From Roseomonas sp. (GTDB lineage Bacteria; Pseudomonadota; Alphaproteobacteria; Acetobacterales; Acetobacteraceae): DNA of 64,000 bases. The translations under genes were made by a program, and so were the position numbers. Positions 26,172 to 34,035 of the stretch are shown in pieces (within the stretch, counting starts at the first letter, position 1; each line of letters opens with the position of its first letter). The stretch lies in contig JAPSLO010000009.1 of the NCBI GenBank assembly GCA_031180725.1, positions 62,001 to 126,000 of the forward strand, written 5' to 3'. Below the pieces are notes generated by a model that saw only the letters and a list, made by a program, of their open reading frames with translations, did not search any database and was not told where the DNA came from.

Positions 26172-26781
26172 GGCCAACAGACCTAGCGCCGTCAGGCGCG
26201 CGCGTCATCTCCGGGCGGCCGGAACTCGTCGTCGACGCGCCCCTCGCGCCGCTCGTGCGCGACGCCCTCCTTCGGCCGGAAGGGATGGCCGCCGAAGCCG
26301 TAGCGCATCTGCGCCACGGCCACACCGCCGGCGCGCAGGACCATCTCTACGAAGTCGCCTGGGCCAGCCAGGGCTATGCCGTGGAGATCGAGCACGCGGC
26401 CACGGCGACGCGGCTGGGCGGCACGGTGCGTGCGATGCACCAGGCCGGGCCGCACCTGCACGCAATGCGCCCGGTGGTGGAGGTACCCAGCCTGCGCGCC
26501 GCCGCCATCCGCTGGAATGTCAGCGAGACCGGCTTCGAGAAGATGGCCTGCCTCTCCTGGTGCCGCTGGACCCCGAGACCCGCCGCCGGATGGAGGCGAC
26601 CATCACCCAAGCGATCCACACCCGGTGCAGCACGCTTGCCGAGGCGGTGACCGAAGCGCGGGGGATGGCCAGAGGGTTGCAGCCGCATCTAGCACCCGAC
26701 ACCGTCGAGAAGGCGCTGACCGAGATGCCGGCCCGCGGCCACTCGCGGCTAAATGTAGGTCCAGCAGTGGGTCGAGTTTGA
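26170..26781 (+). pseudogene. Decayed gene of unknown function, at least one frameshift
   Basis: From about 26207 to 26545 one frame shows almost pure G/C third positions and reads VISGRPELVVDAPLAPLVRD and later ETGFEKMAC. From 26547 the bias moves to another frame, reading LLVPLDPETRRRMEATITQA and ending near 26781. A one-base deletion at about 26546 explains the break. A possible start is ATG 26170 (MANRPSAVRRA) in yet another frame, implying a second break near 26205. The product would be about 200 residues. No family is recognised. Confidence 0.55.
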
Positions 26782-27463
26782 GAAATGCGAAAAAGGCGAC
26801 CGAATAGCTTGATGTTGGGCGGACATCCCCTCCGCCAGTCTCCTCCCGTAAGGCTTTGATTTTCCCTGGGCTTGCTTGGGCCGGGCGCTCGTTAGCTGCA
26901 CGCCTACCCCCATCCGCCTCATGGATTGCCATAGACGCGAATGGATGCTCCGCGGGGTAGCGCCCATGCATTTCTTCTACCTCTCGGGTCTGCCCGGCCG
27001 GCACCGGGCTCCGAACCGGTTTTCATCAACGGAGGCCTGCAAAATGTGCGCGTGAGAACGGGTGTGGTCCCGGTCTCGTTGGGGCAGCGCTGCGTGGCTG
27101 GCGGATGGAGCCAGGGGAAGGCGAAGTCTCTGGCCGTTACTGGCCGGGACCGCGCCCGTTCTCGATGTCTGCAAACATTGACGTTGGGGATAGGTAAGCG
27201 CCCGCGCTCTCAGCGCACGGGTCCTTCCGGGCGCCTTGCATGTGCAGTGGTTCAAGGCGCGGCATCGCGCTAGGGCCAGGCCGCGCCTGGAGGGTTCCTC
27301 CCCACGCTCGCCCCCTTGCTCAGCCCATCGCAATCGGTTCCGCCCCTCCCCGCCGGGGAGGCCTCGCAGGTCCGACAGACTGCGTCTGAGCGGCTTCGGA
27401 ACGGCCGAGACTGACGGAAAGCGACTGCACGGGGCCTTAGCTCGCCGATCCGATGGCCATGTG
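26782..27463. other. Gap holding a copy of the tRNA-Ser 3' end
   Basis: No gene is convincing in these 680 bases. The notable element is CATCCCCTCCGCCA at 26824-26837, identical to the last 14 bases of the tRNA-Ser gene including CCA. The short frames further right lack start signals and codon bias. Confidence 0.5.
26824..26837 (+). repeat. Candidate distal attachment site (copy of tRNA-Ser 3' end)
   Basis: CATCCCCTCCGCCA repeats 23598-23611 exactly and in the same orientation, 3,226 bases downstream. Tyrosine integrases commonly leave such a direct repeat of the tRNA 3' end at the far end of an island. No integrase survives between the copies. Confidence 0.55.
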
Positions 27464-28123
27464 TCAGGCCAAGTTCGCCGTCAGGCGCAGCACGACGGCG
27501 TAATGGCAGGCGGCGGCCGCGACGACGAGGCAATGCCAAAGCGCGTTGTGGTAGGGCAGGCGTCTCGCGAGGTGGACGGGAACGCCGAGGCTGTAGAGAA
27601 GCCCTCCGGCGAGCAGCAGCGCGAGGTCGGTCGGCGTGAGCCTCGTGAGCAGCGCCTCCAGTGCCGCTACGCCGGCCCAGCCGAGCAGGAGATAGGCGAG
27701 GATGGCGGCACGCTCGAAGCGCGCCGGCGCCGTCAGCTTCAAGGCCGCACCGCCGAGCGCCCCGACCCAGACGGCGCCGAACAGGGCCCAGCCCGCACCA
27801 CCGCCGATGCCGAGCAGCGCGACCGGTGTGTAGGTCCCGGCGATCATCACGAAGATCGCTGCGTGGTCGAGCCGCCGAAGCCGTGCCTTTCGCGGTCCCG
27901 GGCGGGCCAGGTTGTAGAGGGCTGAGCACCCGAGCATGGCGAGCAGGCCGGCGCCGTAGAGCCCGAGCGCCGCCCCCTCGAACATGCCCGCGGATGGCGG
28001 CAGCGCGGCGCCGAGTAGGATGCAGCCGGCCACCGCGGCACCGAGGCCGAGCATGTGCACGGCCATGTCGGCCATGATCTCGCTGCGCGCCGGGCTTGGG
28101 ATGCTGCGGGAACTGCCGTCCAT
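27464..28123 (-). CDS. Hemolysin III family membrane protein (PAQR-like)
   Basis: This 219-residue protein has seven predicted membrane spans. Family motifs seen are LDHAAIFVMIAGTYTPVALL and the last-span HNALWHCLVVAAAACHY with its histidines. The first-span motif reads CSALYNLA, where many members have a His in the Ser-Leu-Tyr-His position; here it is Asn, so a metal ligand may be absent. The family (YqfA, HlyIII) is related to eukaryotic PAQR receptors and its bacterial role is unclear. It lies 18 bases downstream of the next gene to the right and is probably co-transcribed with it. Confidence 0.88.
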   Translation of the reverse strand: MDGSSRSIPSPARSEIMADMAVHMLGLGAAVAGCILLGAALPPSAGMFEGAALGLYGAGLLAMLGCSALYNLARPGPRKARLRRLDHAAIFVMIAGTYTPVALLGIGGGAGWALFGAVWVGALGGAALKLTAPARFERAAILAYLLLGWAGVAALEALLTRLTPTDLALLLAGGLLYSLGVPVHLARRLPYHNALWHCLVVAAAACHYAVVLRLTANLA

Positions 28124-28141
28124 CGCCTCGCCTTCGCGCGC

Positions 28142-28867
28142 CTATTCGAATCGCGGCAGCAAGTTGCGGGCGAGCATCACCGCGCGCTCGAGCGCGGCCT
28201 CCGAGAACTGGCCGCGCCGGGCGGCATTTGGATGGCACCCATGGATGAAGAGGTTTCCCGAGGCCTCCTCGCGGTACCACCAGATGCCTGTCGTCTCGTC
28301 GCGCTCGCCGTGCCAGGCCGGCACACCCCCGAGCGCCTCGCCGAGGATCCCGAAGTCGTCGATTGACCCCACGAAGATGAGGCTGTCGTGCAGCTGTTCG
28401 AACTCTGCCCGCAGCGCCGCAGCGGACGCGCCTTGCTGCCGCTCGACGAGTTCGGAGGGCCAAGCCTCCGGCTCGCCCGCGCTCCAGCCAATCTTCAGCA
28501 GGTTCGACCACCCCCAGCGGTCCCGCGTGGCGTCGTATGGTCCGCCCAGCAAGTCTCGCGTCAGCGCGTCGAGAAACATCCAGAGCGGCGTATGCGCGCG
28601 GGCGTGGGGGCCGCGGTCGCAGAGCCGCGCGGCCCGCTCGTGGCACGCCTCGAAGCTCTGGTCGCTGTCGGCGCCATAATCTCCCGCCGTGCCGGCGCCG
28701 ACCCAATAGATCCCGCCTCGCTCGGCGAGGTGCTGACCGCTCCAGGGGACGAACAGCCCTGCAAGCCCCGGCCGGTCCGCCGTCGCCGAAGGAAAGCCGT
28801 TCTCAATCAGGCCCCTCCGGATCAGGGCCAGGTGCTCGAAGTCGTGGCGCCTCATGAAGCTAGCCAT
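28142..28867 (-). CDS. Hypothetical protein, no recognised domain
   Basis: This 241-residue soluble protein starts at ATG 28867 (MASFMRRHDFEHLALIRRGL). It is rich in Trp and acidic residues and contains GIYWVGAGTAGDYGADSDQS, DSLIFVGSIDDFGILGEALG, and an ending MLARNLLPRFE. Coding bias is strong throughout. The open frame extends upstream to 29074 without that bias. It lies first in an operon with the hemolysin III gene. No membrane or secretion signal is present. Catalytic motifs are not obvious and I do not recognise the family. Confidence 0.7.
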   Translation of the reverse strand: MASFMRRHDFEHLALIRRGLIENGFPSATADRPGLAGLFVPWSGQHLAERGGIYWVGAGTAGDYGADSDQSFEACHERAARLCDRGPHARAHTPLWMFLDALTRDLLGGPYDATRDRWGWSNLLKIGWSAGEPEAWPSELVERQQGASAAALRAEFEQLHDSLIFVGSIDDFGILGEALGGVPAWHGERDETTGIWWYREEASGNLFIHGCHPNAARRGQFSEAALERAVMLARNLLPRFE

Positions 28868-29201
28868 CCTTGCTGATCCGCTCCTCGGCTGCGCTCGCTC
28901 GCTGCACAGATGGGCCGTCTGGTGCGCGGCCGCACGAGAATTCCAAGGTGACTTGCTTCTCACGCCTGATGGAAGAGCGGCTGCCCTCCGGCCCGGGTCC
29001 GGGAACTCACACGTAAGGTTCAACGCCTGTCGGTCGCAATCGACCACGGGGCGGTCCCATATATATGACGTCACCCCGTTCGGTTCGGCCCCTCCTCAGA
29101 CCTCCTTCGGGAGAGCCGAGCCCGGTCCCCGCTCCCCTCGGAAGGCTGATCCGCCCCGCGATCTGCGCGCGGCGGCCCTCGATGGATAGCGGAGCACCGC
29201 C
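28868..29201. other. Divergent regulatory region upstream of the cold-shock gene
   Basis: This 334-base gap holds no convincing gene. An AT-rich core CATATATATGACGTCACC (about 29059-29076), including the palindrome TGACGTCA, is the likeliest promoter area for the rightward cold-shock gene. The following 120 bases would form a long untranslated leader, as is usual for csp genes. Confidence 0.45.
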
Positions 29202-29408
29202 ATGCAGACCGGCACCGTGAAATGGTTCAATGCAGCCAAGGGCTTTGGATTCATCCAGCCCGCTGACGGATCGAAGGACGTCTTCGTCCACATCTCCGAA
29301 GTCGAGCGTTCGGGCGTCGGTAGCCTCCAAGAAGGCGACAAGGTGAGTTTCGAGCTTGAGTCCGGCCAGCAGGGCAAGACGGCGGCTGGCCGGCTTCAGC
29401 GCGCCTGA
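29202..29408 (+). CDS. Cold-shock domain protein (CspA family)
   Basis: This 68-residue single-domain RNA chaperone reads [20 protein letters not shown], with both nucleic-acid-binding motifs: RNP1-like KGFGFI and RNP2-like VFVHI. It binds single-stranded RNA and DNA and melts secondary structure. The ATG follows GGAGCACCGCC. The gene is followed 60 bases later by a small basic protein gene and the two may be co-expressed. Confidence 0.95.
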   Translation: MQTGTVKWFNAAKGFGFIQPADGSKDVFVHISEVERSGVGSLQEGDKVSFELESGQQGKTAAGRLQRA

Positions 29409-29468
29409 ACCAGGGACGCGGTGGCTTGCCCGCCGCGGGCCTGTCAAACGACCCGAAGGGACCCATCC

Positions 29469-29693
29469 ATGCCGACCAACAGAGCGCCGCACAAATTCTC
29501 CGTCGGCCAGGACGTCGTGTTCCTGCCGACGGCGTTCGACCACAATACGCCTCGCGGAGGTTACGTGATCACGCGCATCCTGCCGGGTGACGACTTCGAC
29601 CGGAGCTACCGCGCTCGAAGCGCCGCCGACGGGCTCGAGCGCGTATTCCGGGAACCGCAGCTTCGCGCGGACAGCCCCTGGCGCCTTCCCTGA
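29469..29693 (+). CDS. Small conserved-looking protein downstream of csp
   Basis: This 74-residue protein starts at ATG 29469. It contains KFSVGQDVVFLPTAFDHNTP and GGYVITRILPGDDFDRSYRA, suggestive of a small beta-rich SH3-like fold, and ends FREPQLRADSPWRLP. The frame has strong coding bias. Its position after the cold-shock gene suggests a nucleic-acid or stress role, which is inference. No named domain is claimed. Confidence 0.7.
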   Translation: MPTNRAPHKFSVGQDVVFLPTAFDHNTPRGGYVITRILPGDDFDRSYRARSAADGLERVFREPQLRADSPWRLP

Positions 29694-29886
29694 GCGCCAT
29701 ACCACCGCGGCAAGCGGCAGGAGGACGGGAACGCGGCGGCGAACTCGGCTCCCAGCACTGAGCAGCCCCAGGCCGCACCCGCCGGAGGCTCATGCAGGGA
29801 TTTGCGGTTGCCTGGTCGATGCCACGACCGCGTCTCGTCCCGATGATCCTTATCCAGCGCGTCGGGTCGAGCTGAACCTGACGCGC

Positions 29887-30385
29887 TCACTGTCCGGCCG
29901 GCCCTGCTCAGCTCCGCGAGCTGGCTGACCTCCTCAGCCAGGCGGCGCGTCTCTTCCTGCGCAAGCCGACCCTCCTCGCGCGCGGACCGCACCTCCTCGG
30001 CTGCCGCCTTGGCCTCCTCGGCCGCCTCGGGACCTCAGAGGATTGCCGTCCCTCCTCGACGATGGCCCGCCGCTGCTCCGACGCGGCGCGCTCGGCCTCG
30101 GCGGAAGCCTGCCGGGCGGCCGCCTCCTCGCGGTGCCCTCGGCCCGCCGGCTAGCCGGATCCCTCGCGGTCGGCTGCCGCTCGCCGGTCCTTGTCTTCGA
30201 TGTCCTCCGGCCTGGACCGTTCCGCTCCATTCAAGTTGTGCACATGCCGGAGCAAGCGCAAAGACGCCGCCTCCGCAGCCGCGCTGACAGCAACGCGCCG
30301 ATGCGATGCTCAGACGCTGGCCCGTCCGGAGGAACTGGGCTTGCACCCGCGCCAGCATCGCCTCGATCCGGTCGTTGCTTGACAT
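29887..30385 (-). pseudogene. Fragmented alanine-rich coiled-coil protein
   Basis: Reading leftward from ATG 30385, coding segments appear in successive frames. They are MSSNDRIEAMLARVQAQFLR, then EAASLRLLRHVHNLNGAERS and EDIEDKDRRAAADREGSG, then a segment with ASEQRRAIVEEGRQ, and finally AREEGRLAQEETRRLAEEVS near 29960-29920. The pieces join into one charged, heptad-like coiled coil of about 150 residues if three or more single-base indels are assumed. The 3' end is approximate. Either an old pseudogene or several assembly errors. Confidence 0.6.
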
Positions 30386-30499
30386 CCTTCACGCCCCCGC
30401 GCGCCCGCTCGCAATGCGGCGACCCGCCGGCTCTGTTCGCCCCGCAGCGCCGCCGCCTCCCTGCGCGTTTCTGGTACTCGTCGCCCCGGGAGAGAGACG

Positions 30500-32278
30500 C
30501 TGACGCTCGACCAAGCCATGTTGTTCGCCGTCCTGGCCGGGATGATCGCTCTGTTCATCTGGAACCGGCTTCGCTACGACTTGGTCGCGCTCCTGGCCCT
30601 GCTCACCGCCATCGCTTCGGGGATCGTTCCGCCCGACAGGGCCTTCACCGGCTTTGGCGACCAGGTCGTGATCATCGTCGCCTCCGCGCTCGTCTTGAGC
30701 GCGGCTGTCGGCAAGTCCGGCACCATCGGCCGTCTGGTCCGCCGCCTGGAGCCGCACCTCCACACGACCGGAGCCAGGGTGGCAACGCTCGCGGCGGGTG
30801 TGACGATCCTATCGGCCCTCATGAAGAATATCGGGGCACTGGCGATCTTCCTGCCCGTCGCCGTCCAGGTGGCGCGGCGCAGCGGTACGTCGCCCTCGGT
30901 GCTGCTGATGCCCATGGCCTTCGGCTCGCTGGTGGGTGGTCTCGTCACCTTGGTCGGCACCTCGCCCAACATTCTCGTCTCGCGTGTCCGAGCCGAACTG
31001 ACTGGTCAGCCCTTTTCTATGTTCGACTTCACGCCGGTGGGTATCGGGGTGGCTGGCGCCGCGCTGGGCTTCCTTGCTTTCGGCTGGCGGCTCCTTCCGA
31101 GTGGGCGCGGCGCGCAGGTGCCGCCGTCGGCCGCGTTCGAGGTCGAGCCGTACCTGTCCGAGGCGCGCCTGCCTGAGGGTTCACCGCTGGTCGGCAAGAC
31201 CGTTGCCCAGCTGGAGAAGCTCGGCGACGGTGAAGTGGAGGTGGTTGCGATCGTCCGCGAAGGCGGCCACCGCTACGTGCCGGCCGGGCACTGGACGCTC
31301 TTCGCGGATGACCTGCTCGTGCTTCGGAGCGATCCGCATGCCTTGCAGAGGATCGTCGCGGAAACCCGACTGCAGCTGACCGGTGCCGGGAACGGCCCAT
31401 CCAACGCGCCGCCGGCGGCCGTTGTCGGCGTAGTGGAGGCCGTGGTGATGCCAGGCTCCGCCCTGGTCGGATGCTCGACAGAGGAGCTGCGCCTGCGCGA
31501 GGCGTATGGCGTGAGCCTCCTGGCCATCGCGCGAGGTGGGCAGGAGATCGCGACGCGGCTGCGCCAGATCCGCTTCCAGGCCGGCGACGTACTGGTGCTG
31601 CAGGCCGCCGCCGCCGCGATGCCGGATGCGCTCAGAGGGATCGGCTGCCTGCCGCTGGTGGACCGGGCTACCCACCTGGGCGAGCAACGCCGGGAGATCA
31701 TGCCGCTGGTCCTACTCGCTCTCGGCATGGCGGCCGTTGCACTGGAGCTCGCCCCGGTGGCGGCCGCATTCTTCGCCGCCGCCGTTCTGGTCGTGCTATC
31801 CGGTGTCCTCACGTTGCGGGAGGCCTACGAAGCCCTCGATCTGTCGATCCTGGTGCTGCTCGCCTGCCTAATCCCGATCAGCGACGCCGTCGCGAGCACC
31901 GGCGGGGCCGGACTTGTGGCAGGCGGGCTCGCGGCGGTCGCCGGGATGCTGCCACCGGTCGGCGCCGTGGCGCTGGTGCTGGTGGCAGCGATGGCCCTGA
32001 CGCCGTTCCTCAACAACGCGGCCACGGCGCTGATCATGGCACCGGTCGCGGTGAGCCTCGCCAGGCAACTGGGGCTCAACGCGGATCCCTTCCTGATGGC
32101 AGTAGCGGTCGGCTGCGCCTGCGACTTCCTCACTCCTATCGGCCACCAGTGCAACACCCTCGTCATGGGCCCGGGCGGGTACCGCTTCGGCGACTACTGG
32201 CGCCTCGGGCTGCCGCTCTCGGTCATCGTTGCCTTGGTCGCGACGGCGCTCATCCCCGTTGTCTGGCCGCTTGAGTGA
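30500..32278 (+). CDS. SLC13-family permease with TrkA-C domains
   Basis: This roughly 592-residue membrane transporter has two SLC13/CitT-like halves (residues 7-205 and 395-592) flanking two cytosolic TrkA-C (RCK_C) domains at about 220-300 and 310-390. Signatures include LMPMAFGSLVGGLVTLVGTS with PNILVS, and MALTPFLNNAATALIMAPVA in the second half. Substrates of relatives are sulfate or dicarboxylates. The first ATG is 30518, but the in-frame codon at 30500 is CTG, gives L-TLDQAMLFAVL, and lies 6 bases after GGGAGAG, so initiation at CTG is likely. Confidence 0.87.
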   Translation: MTLDQAMLFAVLAGMIALFIWNRLRYDLVALLALLTAIASGIVPPDRAFTGFGDQVVIIVASALVLSAAVGKSGTIGRLVRRLEPHLHTTGARVATLAAGVTILSALMKNIGALAIFLPVAVQVARRSGTSPSVLLMPMAFGSLVGGLVTLVGTSPNILVSRVRAELTGQPFSMFDFTPVGIGVAGAALGFLAFGWRLLPSGRGAQVPPSAAFEVEPYLSEARLPEGSPLVGKTVAQLEKLGDGEVEVVAIVREGGHRYVPAGHWTLFADDLLVLRSDPHALQRIVAETRLQLTGAGNGPSNAPPAAVVGVVEAVVMPGSALVGCSTEELRLREAYGVSLLAIARGGQEIATRLRQIRFQAGDVLVLQAAAAAMPDALRGIGCLPLVDRATHLGEQRREIMPLVLLALGMAAVALELAPVAAAFFAAAVLVVLSGVLTLREAYEALDLSILVLLACLIPISDAVASTGGAGLVAGGLAAVAGMLPPVGAVALVLVAAMALTPFLNNAATALIMAPVAVSLARQLGLNADPFLMAVAVGCACDFLTPIGHQCNTLVMGPGGYRFGDYWRLGLPLSVIVALVATALIPVVWPLE

Positions 32279-32294
32279 GGTGCGACCCGCTCCG

Positions 32295-32849
32295 ATGTGT
32301 TCCACGATGGGGTGTGTCGATGATGGGGAGGGCGTCCCTTCTCCTGCGGGTCCGCCCCGCCCTGACGGCATGCCGCCGCAAGACGCCGGGCGGCTCCAGG
32401 AGGCGCTGGTGCGGGACCTCTACGCGACGCTCTCGGTTCCTGCCATGCCGATCCAGGACGCGATCGACCTGGCGCGCTTCCTGGTGGAGACCACCATCGG
32501 CTTCGTGCGCTTCGCCGTCTTCCTGCCCAAGAGCGTCGGCGGCGCGGTCGAGATCGCGTCCATCACCAAGCACGAGGGCTTCCGGTGGGTGCAGCGCAAG
32601 GACGGCCAGGCCGCTACTGCGGTCGCTGACCGCTGCCTGCCTGGAGCGCATCCGGTCTCGACCGGACACCGGGCGCCGGAGCGCCCACCACGAGGGGCTC
32701 CAGCGCCGTGTGAGGCCGTTCAGAACGGACGACGGCGGTCATCCCGGCGGAACGCCTTTTCTTTCCGCGCCCGCCGCTCATGCAGCGCCGTCGCATGGTC
32801 CGCCCGTGCCTCCGCGGAAGCGGCGAGGGCACTCCACCGCCGCCGGTAG
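32295..32849 (+). CDS. Hypothetical protein, C-terminal part uncertain
   Basis: This frame starts at ATG 32295, 16 bases after the SLC13 stop. The central part (LSVPAMPIQDAIDLARFLVE, then RFAVFLPKSVGGAVEIASIT) has strong coding bias and looks like a compact helical domain. After about 32620 the frame becomes Arg/Ala/Pro-rich with poor bias and overlaps an opposite gene, so a frameshift or an earlier natural end is likely. The real product is probably about 110 residues. No family recognised. Confidence 0.5.
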   Translation: MCSTMGCVDDGEGVPSPAGPPRPDGMPPQDAGRLQEALVRDLYATLSVPAMPIQDAIDLARFLVETTIGFVRFAVFLPKSVGGAVEIASITKHEGFRWVQRKDGQAATAVADRCLPGAHPVSTGHRAPERPPRGAPAPCEAVQNGRRRSSRRNAFSFRARRSCSAVAWSARASAEAARALHRRR

Positions 32850-32887
32850 CGCAGGATACCAAGCGCACGCCTGATCAGCCCGAACAC
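32720..32887 (-). CDS. Small basic hypothetical protein
   Basis: This 55-residue product would start at GTG 32887, six bases after GGGAGGG, and reads (M)FGLIRRALGILRYRRRWSAL before a highly charged C-terminus. An upstream ATG at 32902 lacks a ribosome site. It may be an amphipathic membrane-associated peptide. Overlap with the doubtful end of the rightward gene supports ending that gene earlier. Confidence 0.4.
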   Translation of the reverse strand: MFGLIRRALGILRYRRRWSALAASAEARADHATALHERRARKEKAFRRDDRRRPF

Positions 32888-32954
32888 ATGGTGCCCTCCC
32901 ATCCGGTAACGGGGATGGCGAACGCCACCCCTCCGCCTGTCAGCACGGGCGCCC

Positions 32955-33095
32955 TCATCGCCAGCGGCCTGCAGAGGCGTTCCAAGTGACGTTAAGACCC
33001 GTCATCGCGTAGATCGTACCGGTCATCAGGATCAGCGCGACCACGCAGAACGCGAGGGTCAGACGAAAGCGGTGTTCGGAGACGAAGGCTCTCAC
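32955..33095 (-). CDS. 46-residue single-span membrane peptide
   Basis: This gene begins with GTG 33095, which overlaps the TGA stop of the DUF1488 gene (33092-33094) in a GTGA junction, the classic translational coupling arrangement. The product (V)RAFVSEHRFRLTLAFCVVA continues through LILMTGTIYAMTG, one clear membrane helix, and ends TWNASAGRWR. It is too short for routine gene calling. Function unknown. Confidence 0.6.
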   Translation of the reverse strand: MRAFVSEHRFRLTLAFCVVALILMTGTIYAMTGLNVTWNASAGRWR

Positions 33096-33412
33096 AGCTT
33101 CGCGCAATCGACTTCGCCGGACGCCGTGGCGTAATCGTCGACATCATTGGACCAGATTGTCAGGGGCATCGGTGACCGGACTATGCGCGCACGGAGCTTG
33201 CCATGCACGATCGCCTCGATCTGCGGACGCGCTTCGGCAAAGGACTTCATCACATCCTTCGGCTTGAAGCAGCGCCGTGCGGTGAGGTCCCGCAGCACAT
33301 CGGACGAGATGGCGCATGGCACCTCCTCGCCGTCATGCTCGACCTCGAAGAGTACGCGTCGTCCGTCCCACCGCGCCCGCGGCGCGGAACTGCGGATACC
33401 GGCGTCTGTCAT
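33092..33412 (-). CDS. DUF1488 family protein
   Basis: This 106-residue protein has the DUF1488 pattern: RWDGRRVLFEVEHDGEEVPC early, ISSDVLRDL, then KDVMKSFAEARPQIEAIVHG. The family is small, widespread in proteobacteria and of unknown function. The product is soluble and acidic. The stop codon overlaps the start of a 46-residue membrane peptide. A further small gene lies about 60 bases upstream in the same direction. Confidence 0.8.
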   Translation of the reverse strand: MTDAGIRSSAPRARWDGRRVLFEVEHDGEEVPCAISSDVLRDLTARRCFKPKDVMKSFAEARPQIEAIVHGKLRARIVRSPMPLTIWSNDVDDYATASGEVDCAKL

Positions 33413-33472
33413 GGTGGTCGATCCTTTCGGGCTTTCGGAGCGCGGCTTCGGAGCGAACGCGCCGCGACCGGC

Positions 33473-33730
33473 CTATCCCCCACCATCGGCGTCGTGGGCC
33501 TTGGCAAGCTCTTCCGGGTCGACGTTCAGCGCCTGGACGAGCGCGCCCGCGGGCGCCGACTGCAAGGTGATGGTGGTGGCGAGCCGCCGGTACGCCGGGA
33601 AGGAAAGCCCCTCCAGCAGCTCCTCCTCGGTCTCCACAAGGTAGGTCCCGGCTGCCTGTCGTCGCGGTTCCCCCTTCAGGCTGAAGGGCCGTGCGAAGAC
33701 GAGCGTGGAGCGCTGCGTGCGCGTGAGCAT
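33473..33730 (-). CDS. Small hypothetical protein
   Basis: This 85-residue product starts at ATG 33730 (MLTRTQRSTLVFARPFSLKG) and contains AAGTYLVETEEELLEGLSFP and a C-terminal acidic stretch ending DPEELAKAHDADGGG. Coding bias is strong. The composition suggests a compact beta-rich domain. It lies first in a leftward string with DUF1488 and the 46-residue peptide. No named family is claimed. Confidence 0.65.
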   Translation of the reverse strand: MLTRTQRSTLVFARPFSLKGEPRRQAAGTYLVETEEELLEGLSFPAYRRLATTITLQSAPAGALVQALNVDPEELAKAHDADGGG

Positions 33731-34035
33731 GGAGGCCTCCGGCATCGGGACTGAAGCACGGCTGGAGGTCTGCCCGGCCATGCCGGGAGCGCTCTTCCGC
33801 GGGTTTTGGAGCGGTCGGATGCCCCGGCGAAGAGAGAGGTCGGCCGCCCCCAGCGGATGGGCCGAGACCTTGTTAATCATTCAGATGGGTATTGCGGCGC
33901 GCGGCGCCTCATCACGGCGGCGTCACTTGAATCCGTGGCCCGCGGATGCCCGTTTCCCGACAGCCGCGGCGCTGGCCAGGGACGCCGGGGGCGTACATTG
34001 CTGCGTGATCCGATGGCAGGGTGAAGGCGTGCGAC

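Noticed and set aside
32650-32849. C-terminal 65 residues of the hypothetical protein at 32295
   Set aside because: Arg/Ala/Pro-rich with lost codon bias and overlap with an opposite small gene; probably read-through after a frameshift.
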